Positions 58,031 through 64,000 of a DNA stretch of 64,000 bases are shown piece by piece (positions within the stretch are counted from its first letter, which is position 1; every line of letters begins with the position of its first letter). The translations under genes were made by a program, and so were the position numbers. Source of the DNA: CAZKJL01 sp964553135 (GTDB lineage Bacteria > Patescibacteriota > Gracilibacteria > Peribacterales > Peribacteraceae); assembly GCA_964553135.1 (NCBI GenBank), contig CAZKJL010000001.1:372001-436000 (forward strand), given 5' to 3'. Below the pieces are notes generated by a model. It was not told the origin of the DNA. It saw only the letters and a program-made list of their open reading frames with translations, and made no database searches.

Positions 58031-58711
58031 ATGCGCCCATCACGCGAGTCGGTTGCCGCTTGGCCCGAACCCGGAAGCTCCGCCGTCATCTCCGTTTCGA
58101 CGCAGGAAGTCGGGACGTTCGTGTTGTGGGCGAACAGGGACGAAGCGAATGTCGTCACCGTACATTCCGAGGCGCCGGATGGCGTGAACGTCGACGTGCC
58201 CCTCATCGTGACTCCCGACGTTTCGTCCGATCGTCTGACGGAAAGCGCGTTCATGCTCATGCCGTACGGTTTTTACGTGCAACATTTGGTCGAATGCCAG
58301 CGTCAGGAATACGAAAGGCTCCTGGCTTCGCTCAAGGACTGGGAAGAATTGGAAGGAAAATTCGGGACCGTCCTTCTGCAGGGCGCCACGCATTCCATCG
58401 ATTGGGTCCGAACGCACCTCATTCCGTTCGCCGCTCCGTCCCTCTATGTCCAGGCCGCCACGACCGAGCAACAGCTGGAAGAGCACCGCACGTACGCCAA
58501 GAACATGCAGAGGCTGCTCGATGAAATCTACGAGCACATCCGTGCGCTGCGCGAAGGCGACAGGAATCCTCTCGCGGAAGATCCGCTCCTTTGTCGGTAC
58601 GCAGAGCACCTGCGCGAGGTGATCTTCGAACACAACCGACTTGCCGACGTGTGCGACAAAATTCTTCGTGTTCAGAGAAAAATCAACGCCTGCGTCGGTT
58701 TCGCGGCCTAG
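58031..58711 (+). CDS. Hypothetical protein, 226 residues
   Basis: Soluble. N-terminal beta-rich part (SAVISVSTQEVGTFVLWANRDE ... VNVDVPLIVTPDVSS), C-terminal helical part with coiled coil (EQQLEEHRTYAKNMQRLLDEIYEHI) and two Cys. No family recognised. The consensus promoter 8 nt before the ATG argues that it is real and well expressed. It meets the minus-strand MauE-like gene tail to tail. Confidence 0.72.
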   Translation: MRPSRESVAAWPEPGSSAVISVSTQEVGTFVLWANRDEANVVTVHSEAPDGVNVDVPLIVTPDVSSDRLTESAFMLMPYGFYVQHLVECQRQEYERLLASLKDWEELEGKFGTVLLQGATHSIDWVRTHLIPFAAPSLYVQAATTEQQLEEHRTYAKNMQRLLDEIYEHIRALREGDRNPLAEDPLLCRYAEHLREVIFEHNRLADVCDKILRVQRKINACVGFAA

Positions 58712-58717
58712 TCCCTT

Positions 58718-59182
58718 TCAATACCGGAGCATTGCGGCGGCCATGGCCGCCATCCCGAAATCTTCGATGAGGGTGATGTTCGTGAGGGGCACGTTGATCA
58801 TCGTGCCGAGACAAGCGCACTGAAATTTCTCGCGCTTGGCCACTTTGATGGCGACGCCGACGCCGCTGAAGATCATGAGAATCATCGTCACCACGTTCGT
58901 CTCGAACGGACGAAACTGCGTGAGATACGCGAGTCCCAGAGCCAATTCCAGGAACGGATACAACAACCCGTACGCCGGCACCCGCGCCGCGAGCAGATCG
59001 TACTTGGCGTAGCCTTTGGCGAATCCGCGCACGTCCAGCAGCTTGAGAGCCGAAAAGACGAGGAAGAATCCGGCCATGAAACGCGTCATGCCGTCATGCA
59101 AAGTTCCGGCATCCGAGATCGTCGCCGCGCCCGAGGCGAGCCCGATGAGCCCCACGATGATGAAGAGCGGTTTGTAGACCAT
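58718..59182 (-). CDS. MauE/DoxX-type redox-associated membrane protein
   Basis: 154 residues, four to five membrane helices. Pattern typical of MauE-like proteins: KLLDVRGFAKGYAKYDLLA, YPFLELALGLAYL and the cysteine pair in EKFQCACLGTMINVPLTNITLIED. Probably passes electrons or assists disulfide chemistry of extracytoplasmic metal proteins. Third gene of csoR-DUF305-mauE; ATG 59182 lies 14 nt after the DUF305 stop. Confidence 0.82.
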   Translation of the reverse strand: MVYKPLFIIVGLIGLASGAATISDAGTLHDGMTRFMAGFFLVFSALKLLDVRGFAKGYAKYDLLAARVPAYGLLYPFLELALGLAYLTQFRPFETNVVTMILMIFSGVGVAIKVAKREKFQCACLGTMINVPLTNITLIEDFGMAAMAAAMLRY

Positions 59183-59196
59183 CGGGCGGGGTGGGA

Positions 59197-59727
59197 TTAC
59201 TGAGAGTACTTCCAATCTTTTATCCAGAGATTCATTTGGTCGATTTCAGCTTGCTGCGACTTGATGATGTCGCGAGCCAAATTCTTCACTTCGTCGTGCT
59301 TTGCATTCGTGAGCGCGGCTTCGGCCATGTCGATGGCGCCTTGATGGTGGGGGACCATCATTGTGAGGAACGCAGCGTCGAAATCGTCACCGGTTTTTCC
59401 GTCGAGCATCATCGTCATGCCGTTCATGGACATGTCCATGCCGCCTTCCGTCATCATGTCGTGTCCGCCCTTCATGCTCATGCGCACTTTCATGCTTTTG
59501 CCGCCGTGCATTCCGTGCATGCCGATGGCTGATACGATGCACGCAACGATACCGCCGATCACGAGCCACATGGCCCATGTTTTCAGCTGCGCGTGCGTAA
59601 ACGTCTTGTAGACGTAGAAGACAAAGAAGAGAACTCCGAAGGAGACGGCGAGCATCGCCAGCATGTGAAGGGCGACGAAAATGCCGAAGCCGAAACCGGG
59701 GCCCGAGGACGTCATGGTATGCATCAT
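59197..59727 (-). CDS. DUF305 copper-associated protein, membrane-anchored
   Basis: 176 residues. Two N-terminal membrane helices (about 12-35, 50-66), a Met/His-rich stretch (MHGMHGGKSMKVRMSMKGG), then the ferritin-like four-helix DUF305 domain MMVPHHQGAIDMAEAAL ... LARDIIKSQQAEIDQM. Met and His clusters suggest Cu(I) binding outside the membrane. Sits in a csoR operon, so probably copper-induced. Confidence 0.88.
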   Translation of the reverse strand: MMHTMTSSGPGFGFGIFVALHMLAMLAVSFGVLFFVFYVYKTFTHAQLKTWAMWLVIGGIVACIVSAIGMHGMHGGKSMKVRMSMKGGHDMMTEGGMDMSMNGMTMMLDGKTGDDFDAAFLTMMVPHHQGAIDMAEAALTNAKHDEVKNLARDIIKSQQAEIDQMNLWIKDWKYSQ

Positions 59728-59756
59728 GGAAATGAGGGGGGAAGAATGGATAAAGG

Positions 59757-60026
59757 CTATCGGCTCGAAAGGCCGATGGTTCGAATAATGTCGAGAATGA
59801 ACGCGTCGTAATCTTTCTCTTTCTTGATTTTGTCAGCGGCGCACGTATGCAAATGACTTTCCAGCACTTTGCCCTGGACGTGCTTGATGTGCCCGTTCAT
59901 CGCCAACAGATTCTCCAAAACGTGCGGACAGTATTCGTCGTTTTCGATCATCATACGCACTTTTTTGGTAAGGCCTTCCAGGCGTTTGATGCCGTCCAAT
60001 GCCTTTTTCTTGTAGTCTGCTCGCAT
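59757..60026 (-). CDS. csoR: CsoR/RcnR-family metal-sensing repressor
   Basis: 89 residues, all-helical DUF156. Cu(I) ligand pattern Cys-His-Cys: DEYCPHVLENLLAMNGHI (Cys) and LESHLHTCAADKI (His, Cys). Represses its own operon and is released by Cu(I). First gene of csoR-DUF305-mauE. ATG 60026 follows a leader made of C-tracts. Confidence 0.93.
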   Translation of the reverse strand: MRADYKKKALDGIKRLEGLTKKVRMMIENDEYCPHVLENLLAMNGHIKHVQGKVLESHLHTCAADKIKKEKDYDAFILDIIRTIGLSSR

Positions 60027-60027
60027 A

Positions 60028-60078
60028 ATTAGGGGTAGGGGGTAGGGGTAGTATGGCCTTCCCGATCTCTCCGGTCAA
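60028..60078 (-). promoter_or_regulatory. csoR promoter and C-tract leader (likely CsoR operator)
   Basis: TTGACC (60078-60073), 17 nt, CATACT (60055-60050). Immediately after the -10 come three C-runs (CCCC TA CCCCC TA CCCC), G-runs on the other strand. CsoR operators are typically G/C-tract pseudo-palindromes at this place; here direct repeats replace the palindrome. Confidence 0.65.
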
Positions 60079-60109
60079 TGTGGTGGCTCCCTGACGCCAT
60101 GTGAAAATA

Positions 60110-60137
60110 TTGACAAGAAAATAAATTTTTGTATAAT
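60110..60137 (+). promoter_or_regulatory. Promoter of the two-helix membrane protein gene
   Basis: TTGACA (60110-60115), 16 nt, TATAAT (60132-60137). Divergent from the csoR promoter, about 30 nt apart. Confidence 0.85.
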
Positions 60138-60144
60138 TATAATT

Positions 60145-60471
60145 AAGGTCTTTCACATTCACCCCAGCGGAGAGAAAAATGAAGCACGTTGCAGCCTTTA
60201 TTAAGATCGGCCTTCAGATGATTTTCACGGTGTTTTTGTTTATTTTTATTTTCGCTATTCCTGTGGGGGGACTCATTTTCATTGCCGGCATTGTTGCCGG
60301 CAGCGGCGGAATCGTCGCTGTTGGGTTTCTCACAACTGCGGCGGGGATCATCGGCACCTCCGTCGCGGTCATGATCATGCAGATGTGTCTCCCGCCCGTC
60401 CGCACAGGATGGGTGGCAAACCCCCGCTGGAAACAGCGGCGGTAGAAGAAGTTTCACACGTGAAAGACCTT
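60145..60471. repeat. Inverted repeat flanking the small membrane protein gene
   Basis: AAGGTCTTTCAC (60145-60156, in the leader) and GTGAAAGACCTT (60460-60471, after the stop) are perfectly complementary. The right copy is also part of a local palindrome TTTCAC-AC-GTGAAA (60452-60465). Confidence 0.75.
60179..60445 (+). CDS. Small two-helix membrane protein
   Basis: 88 residues. Two hydrophobic helices (about 10-37 FTVFLFIFIFAIPVGGLIF and 40-68 VAVGFLTTAAGIIGTSVAV) and a basic Pro/Trp tail. No family recognised. It has a consensus promoter and a GGAG Shine-Dalgarno 8-9 nt before the ATG, unusual in this window. 12-nt inverted repeats flank the gene (60145-60156 and 60460-60471). Confidence 0.75.
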   Translation: MKHVAAFIKIGLQMIFTVFLFIFIFAIPVGGLIFIAGIVAGSGGIVAVGFLTTAAGIIGTSVAVMIMQMCLPPVRTGWVANPRWKQRR

Positions 60472-60729
60472 ATGCTCGACACTCGTTGTGTCGGGCTTTT
60501 TTTGATGCTCGATCCGCCTCGCGTCCAAGAGCATGTCACGTTGCTTTTGCACGATCTCCTTCGTCGTTTTGCACCGCACATCGGGGCTGATGAGATCGTA
60601 TGTCGAGTGACACGGTCCGATGGTCATCCATATGTTTTGTCCCGGAATAGCCATGACGATTCCTGCCCCAAAACATGCCGTATAGCGAAGCAGCATTTTT
60701 TTCTGCCGTTTCGCCGTCACAGCTTCCAT
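60454..60729 (-). CDS. Small hypothetical protein with possible signal/anchor
   Basis: 91 residues from ATG 60729. Basic N-terminus, a moderately hydrophobic segment LLRYTACFGAGIVMAIPG (about 13-30), then a polar tail with CHSTYDLISPDVRCKTTKE. It occupies the otherwise gene-free 60446-60822 gap. Support: TTGTCC, 17 nt, CAGAAT (60765-60737), then 7 nt to ATG. No homologue recognised; the opposing upstream extension of the Ada-like frame looks non-coding. Confidence 0.5.
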   Translation of the reverse strand: MEAVTAKRQKKMLLRYTACFGAGIVMAIPGQNIWMTIGPCHSTYDLISPDVRCKTTKEIVQKQRDMLLDARRIEHQKKPDTTSVEHKVFHV

Positions 60730-60822
60730 CTCGATGATTCTGATCATTCGTGTGCTTTCGGACAAGGGGTGATGTGGCAAGAAACGGAGTGTGCGGCCCG
60801 TGGTGCGAGCTATACTTGCGTC

Positions 60823-61668
60823 ATGAGGCGTTCGAATACCGCCATTCCTACGGCGAAGCATGCGATGACGGTGACGGAGGCGTGTCGTGCCATTGAATCT
60901 TCGGCGAAAGAACTCGATCTCAGCGTGCTCGCGAAGCGAGCCGGCATGAGTCCTTCGCACTTTCACCGCACGTTCAAAGCTCTCACCGGTCTTACGCCCA
61001 AAGCGTATGCAATCGCACGCCGTTCGGAGCGCGTGCGGAACGCATTGCCGCACAGTTCGAGCGTGACGAGTGCCATGTACACATCGGGTTTCGGTTCCAG
61101 CGGTCGTTTCTACGAAACATCGTCCAAAGCGCTCGGCATGAAGCCTGCGGCGTATCGCAAAGGAGGAAGGGGAGAGATTATTCGTTTTGCAGTCGGTCGC
61201 TGCTCGCTCGGGTCCGTACTCGTTGCTACTACCGAAAAAGGCATTTGTGCCGTCACGCTCCACGATGATCCACACGTTTTGGTCCGTGATCTGCAGGACA
61301 AGTTTCCGAAGGCCGAACTCATCGGAGCTGACAAAAATTTCGAGTCGCACGTCGCGAAGGTCGTGGGACTCGTGGAGCATCCGTACAAACGGTTCGATTT
61401 GCCGCTCGATGTGCGGGGTACGGCGTTCCAAGAGCGCGTATGGCAGGCACTCCGTAAGATTCCCGCAGGTTCCACCGCGACGTATGCCGATATCGCCCGC
61501 GACATCGGCATGCCCAAGGCCGTCCGTGCCGTGGCGCAGGCGTGTGGGGCAAACAAAATCGCCGTGGTCATTCCGTGTCACCGCGTCATTCGTACCGACG
61601 GCTCGCTCTCGGGGTACCGCTGGGGCGTGGACCGTAAAGCTGAGCTGTTGCGGCGGGAGGCGCGATAG
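60823..61668 (+). CDS. Ada-like AraC-methyltransferase (O6-methylguanine repair), lacking N-terminal Cys domain
   Basis: 281 residues. AraC HTH (about 15-110: LDLSVLAKRAGMSPSHFHRTFKAL) fused to an O6-alkylguanine-DNA methyltransferase (115-281) with FQERVWQALRKIPAGSTATYADI and the acceptor Cys in VVIPCHRVIRTDGSLSGYRWG. The Zn-binding phosphotriester domain that makes Ada a methylation sensor is missing, so repair rather than regulation is assured. TATACT (60811-60816) ends 6 nt before ATG 60823. Confidence 0.93.
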   Translation: MRRSNTAIPTAKHAMTVTEACRAIESSAKELDLSVLAKRAGMSPSHFHRTFKALTGLTPKAYAIARRSERVRNALPHSSSVTSAMYTSGFGSSGRFYETSSKALGMKPAAYRKGGRGEIIRFAVGRCSLGSVLVATTEKGICAVTLHDDPHVLVRDLQDKFPKAELIGADKNFESHVAKVVGLVEHPYKRFDLPLDVRGTAFQERVWQALRKIPAGSTATYADIARDIGMPKAVRAVAQACGANKIAVVIPCHRVIRTDGSLSGYRWGVDRKAELLRREAR

Positions 61669-61694
61669 TATTGCCCGTCCTCTATAGTGAGGAC

Positions 61695-62255
61695 ATGCAG
61701 GGAGTATTGGTCGCCATCGCCGCGGTTCTCGCCGTCATCGGCAACGTGCCGTACTTGCGCGATGTCATCACCAATAAAATTCAACCGCATCCGTATACGT
61801 GGTTCATGTGGTCCATCGTGTCCGCGGTGACTTTTTTCGGTCAGGTGGTGAAAGGGGCGGGCATCGGGTCCATTCCCACGGGCATCGCCGAAGGATTCAC
61901 TATCATCATTTTCTTCTTTTCATTGCCCTACGGGTTTCGGCATATTCGGAAGCAAGATACGTACTTCCTCATTGCGGCGCTGCTCGGGCTCATTCCGTGG
62001 GCCATCACGAACGATCCCACGCTTTCCGTCGTCACGGTGGTTTGCATCGATGTAATCGCCTTTGTTCCGACTCTCCGCAAAGCATGGCGGGATCCGGCGA
62101 CCGAAACGCCTCTGCTCTACGCCATGAACGTTCTTCGCCATGTGCTCACATTGTTTTCGCTCAGCACGTACAACATTGCCACCACGTTGCATTCCATCGT
62201 CATGATTGTCGTCAATTCTCTGATGACGTCTTTCATCGTTCTGAGAAGAAAGTAA
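61695..62255 (+). CDS. PQ-loop-like multi-helix membrane protein
   Basis: 186 residues, about six membrane helices. Repeated pattern GNVPYLRDVITNKIQPHPYTWFMW resembles the PQ-loop/SemiSWEET helix pair (here broken as NVPYLRDV and QPHPYTWFMW), and VIAFVPTLRKAWRDPATETP looks like a second copy. Possible small-molecule transporter; family assignment tentative. TATAGT (61683-61688) ends 6 nt before the ATG, in the short gap after the Ada-like gene. Confidence 0.72.
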   Translation: MQGVLVAIAAVLAVIGNVPYLRDVITNKIQPHPYTWFMWSIVSAVTFFGQVVKGAGIGSIPTGIAEGFTIIIFFFSLPYGFRHIRKQDTYFLIAALLGLIPWAITNDPTLSVVTVVCIDVIAFVPTLRKAWRDPATETPLLYAMNVLRHVLTLFSLSTYNIATTLHSIVMIVVNSLMTSFIVLRRK

Positions 62256-62341
62256 GGTACATGCTTTTTTGGCAGTAAAAGCGCGCAATGGCAAGCATGC
62301 ATTATGGTTTTATAGCGGTTTGGAGGCCGATAGGTTCATAA

Positions 62342-62370
62342 TTGCAATATTATCAATAATAATGTATAAT
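62342..62370 (+). promoter_or_regulatory. Promoter of the 228-residue hypothetical gene
   Basis: TTGCAA (62342-62347), 17 nt, TATAAT (62365-62370) in an AT-rich island. The leader to ATG 62404 is about 27 nt. Confidence 0.82.
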
Positions 62371-62403
62371 ATACTTAAAGCTTATTTCATACATACTCAT
62401 TTT

Positions 62404-63090
62404 ATGTCCTCTACCATCGAAAGCGTCGGCGAGAACGTTCCTTCTTCTGAAGGGAAGCAAGAGCCTCTTTCGCTCAGCGAAAAATTCGATGAAGCTCTCG
62501 CTGCGCGCGACAACAATCCGATGAATATCCCGGTGGACAAGCGCACGGTGTCCGATCACTGGATCAATGTTGGCAACATCATGAAACAGTTGGCCGCTTC
62601 TCCCGCAACCGCAGAGCAGCGACAGCAGGCGAGTGCGTACGTGAAGCACGTCATCGACGGCATCAATGCCCTCATTCAGCAGAAACAGGTCAGCGTCGAT
62701 CGTGTGTCGAGCAGACAGACGAGCATCGGTCGCAAGATCGCCACCCACATTCCTTTTACGAGAGAATGGGGAAAGCGCAACGCTCTGAATGAAAAAATTC
62801 TTGATCTGCAGCGCATTATCGGTCGCGTGCAGTCCGATGTTTCCCGATTCAACTCCTCGACCACCGTACTCAATGACGGTGTCTCGGTTCCCACCGAAAC
62901 ACTCATTCGCGGAAAGGTCTCTGCTTCCATTCAGGGCGATGATGTCACACGGATGACCGACAAGGCCGCCGTCGATGCAGTGACCGGTGCCGTCGTCGGT
63001 CCCGCTCTCGGTATCAAATCCGCGGACGCCGCGACTCTCAACGTCGTTGGAGGCTTGCTTGCCGATATCTTCGGCGACGCCACGAAGTAG
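62404..63090 (+). CDS. Hypothetical protein, 228 residues
   Basis: Soluble, helical (KFDEALAARDNNPMNI, YVKHVIDGINALIQQKQVSVDR) with a Gly/Ala/Val-rich C-terminal stretch (AVDAVTGAVVGPALGI) that may insert in or touch a membrane. No family recognised. Single-gene unit with its own promoter and a strong terminator. The upstream in-frame extension to 62269 crosses the promoter and is rejected. Confidence 0.72.
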   Translation: MSSTIESVGENVPSSEGKQEPLSLSEKFDEALAARDNNPMNIPVDKRTVSDHWINVGNIMKQLAASPATAEQRQQASAYVKHVIDGINALIQQKQVSVDRVSSRQTSIGRKIATHIPFTREWGKRNALNEKILDLQRIIGRVQSDVSRFNSSTTVLNDGVSVPTETLIRGKVSASIQGDDVTRMTDKAAVDAVTGAVVGPALGIKSADAATLNVVGGLLADIFGDATK

Positions 63091-63112
63091 ATTTCACGAT
63101 TTGTCATTTAGG

Positions 63113-63140
63113 AGACGCGGCTCAAGCCGCGTCTTTTTTT
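63113..63140 (+). terminator. Rho-independent terminator
   Basis: AGACGCGGCT-CA-AGCCGCGTCT followed by seven T. It closes the 62404 gene. Confidence 0.93.
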
Positions 63141-63160
63141 GTAGACATCAGCCTATCGTC

Positions 63161-64000
63161 CTAACTCGCACGCTTCTCCTGCAGCAGCATTTCCATGGCA
63201 TGTTGCAGCGAGCCTGCGCGCACCACTTCCCCCGAGTTCACGAAGTAAATTTCATCGGCATTTTCAATCGTGTTGAGGCGATGAGCGATGATGACACGCG
63301 TGGTGCGCTTGGGCAGTTTCTGCAAAATTTCTTCGAGCAGCTTCTCCGTCACCGTGTCGATGTTGGCCGTGGCTTCGTCCAAGATGAGCACGTCCGGGTC
63401 CTTGAGGACGGCACGCATGAACGCGATGAGCTGCCGCTGGCCCAAGCTGATTTCTCCGCCGCCGCTCGTCACGGGTGTCGCGAGGCCTTTGTCGAACCTG
63501 GCGAGTAACGTTTCCACGTTCGCTTTCTTCAGTGCTTCCACGATCTGCTCGTTCGAGAAATTCTTATGGTCGTCGTTGCCGTACAGGATGTTGTCTCTCA
63601 CGGTGCCCGAGAAGAGGAACGGTTCCTGGAGAATGAAGCCGATCTTCTTGGTGCGCTCCGCGGGTTCGTACGAACGGATGTCTTTGCCTTCGAGGAAGAT
63701 TTTGCCTTCGGTGGGGTCGTACAGGCGTGCCATGAGCGACGCGGTCGTCGTTTTACCGCCACCCGTCGGGCCCACGAGTGCGTACGTCTTGCCCCGCTCG
63801 AGCGTGAGGTCGATGCCGTGGAGCACTTCTTTGCCGTCGGGATACCGGAAGTGCACCTTCTCAAAACTGAGGAGCGGAGCATTCGGTCTCATCGCATCAT
63901 CATCGACGATCGTCATGTCGGATTCCAAGACCATGATGGCCGAGATGCGGTCCCAGCCCGCCATGGCGGCTTGAAAAATGCCCCAGATCTGCGCCATCTG
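63161..64000 (-). CDS. ABC exporter, C-terminal half (runs off the window)
   Basis: The frame continues past base 64000, so only about 280 C-terminal residues are seen: the end of the transmembrane domain and a whole nucleotide-binding domain. LLSFEKVHFRYPDGKEVLHGIDL, Walker A ALVGPTGGGKTTTA, Q-loop FILQEPFLFSGTVRDN, signature ISLGQRQLIAF (LSGGQ changed to ISLGQ), Walker B VLILDEATANID and H-loop IIAHRLNTI. MsbA/multidrug-type lipid or drug exporter; its partner half-transporter, if any, is outside. Confidence 0.93.
   Translation of the reverse strand, partial: QMAQIWGIFQAAMAGWDRISAIMVLESDMTIVDDDAMRPNAPLLSFEKVHFRYPDGKEVLHGIDLTLERGKTYALVGPTGGGKTTTASLMARLYDPTEGKIFLEGKDIRSYEPAERTKKIGFILQEPFLFSGTVRDNILYGNDDHKNFSNEQIVEALKKANVETLLARFDKGLATPVTSGGGEISLGQRQLIAFMRAVLKDPDVLILDEATANIDTVTEKLLEEILQKLPKRTTRVIIAHRLNTIENADEIYFVNSGEVVRAGSLQHAMEMLLQEKRAS

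Noticed and set aside
60028..60050. Telomere-like or G-quadruplex element
   Set aside because: Only three G4-5 runs plus GG; position and context fit a CsoR-type operator/leader better, though a local quadruplex is not excluded.
1..64000. TGA recoding (as in Gracilibacteria/SR1)
   Set aside because: TGA ends several intact genes at the expected length (aguB, the 42955-44040 gene) and is not found inside conserved domains.

Overview
The window is GC-rich (about 55-60% by eye), densely packed and read on both strands, with about 65 protein genes, one tRNA, no rRNA, no IS element and no CRISPR. TGA is used as an ordinary stop. The mix of a TrmB-type regulator, CPR-style stand-alone receiver domain, DUF4215 cysteine-rich repeat protein, CsoR/DUF305 operon, deoxyhypusine-synthase-like polyamine gene and many short unrecognised membrane proteins suggests a Patescibacteria/CPR-type bacterium, perhaps Peregrinibacteria-like. 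This is an inference from gene content; no marker phylogeny was possible.

Layout. 0-6.5 kb: gatB, def, a DnaQ-type exonuclease, nth, and a DipZ-like CcdA-thioredoxin membrane protein with a thioredoxin-like partner. 6.5-12 kb: glnA-amtB nitrogen operon, divergent TrmB-type regulator, a putative glycoside hydrolase. 12-21 kb: thyA-folA, a divergent polyamine cluster (agmatine deiminase, N-carbamoylputrescine amidase, DHS-like synthase, fold-III PLP decarboxylase), then folE, folK, folB. 21-29 kb: SecD carrying an inserted parvulin PPIase, a SecD-head-like lipoprotein, sugar nucleotidyltransferase, serine acetyltransferase, a secreted zincin-like protein. 29-34 kb: three RNA/SAM methyltransferases plus rlmH. 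34-45 kb: accessory region (IstB/DnaC-like AAA+, an AT-rich coiled-coil gene between 60-bp direct repeats, secreted Cys-rich proteins, tRNA-Glu, VIT transporter, PD-(D/E)XK nuclease, a four-gene operon of unknown function, hpf, rplY). 45-56 kb: glycosyltransferase, UvrC with an inserted GNAT acetyltransferase, pyrG, pyrD, a tiny peptide transcription unit, and a RelA/SpoT homologue fused to an EamA-type membrane transporter. 56-64 kb: flavin reductase, receiver domain, csoR-DUF305-MauE copper operon, Ada-like alkyltransferase, PQ-loop-like membrane protein and a partial ABC exporter.

Three kinds of signal stand out. First, unusual domain fusions: RSH-EamA, UvrC-GNAT, SecD-PpiC. Second, promoter geometry: over 20 genes have a TANNNT-like -10 box only 6-9 nt before the start codon, often with a -35 at 16-18 nt, implying leaderless mRNAs; many other genes have pyrimidine-rich leaders and no Shine-Dalgarno. 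This geometry decided many starts given here. Third, small structured loci: a four-copy interspersed element of about 270-300 bp whose stems covary between copies, and a self-contained unit (promoter with 18-bp palindromic operator, 10-codon Cys-Gly peptide, terminator) at 52.43-52.57 kb.
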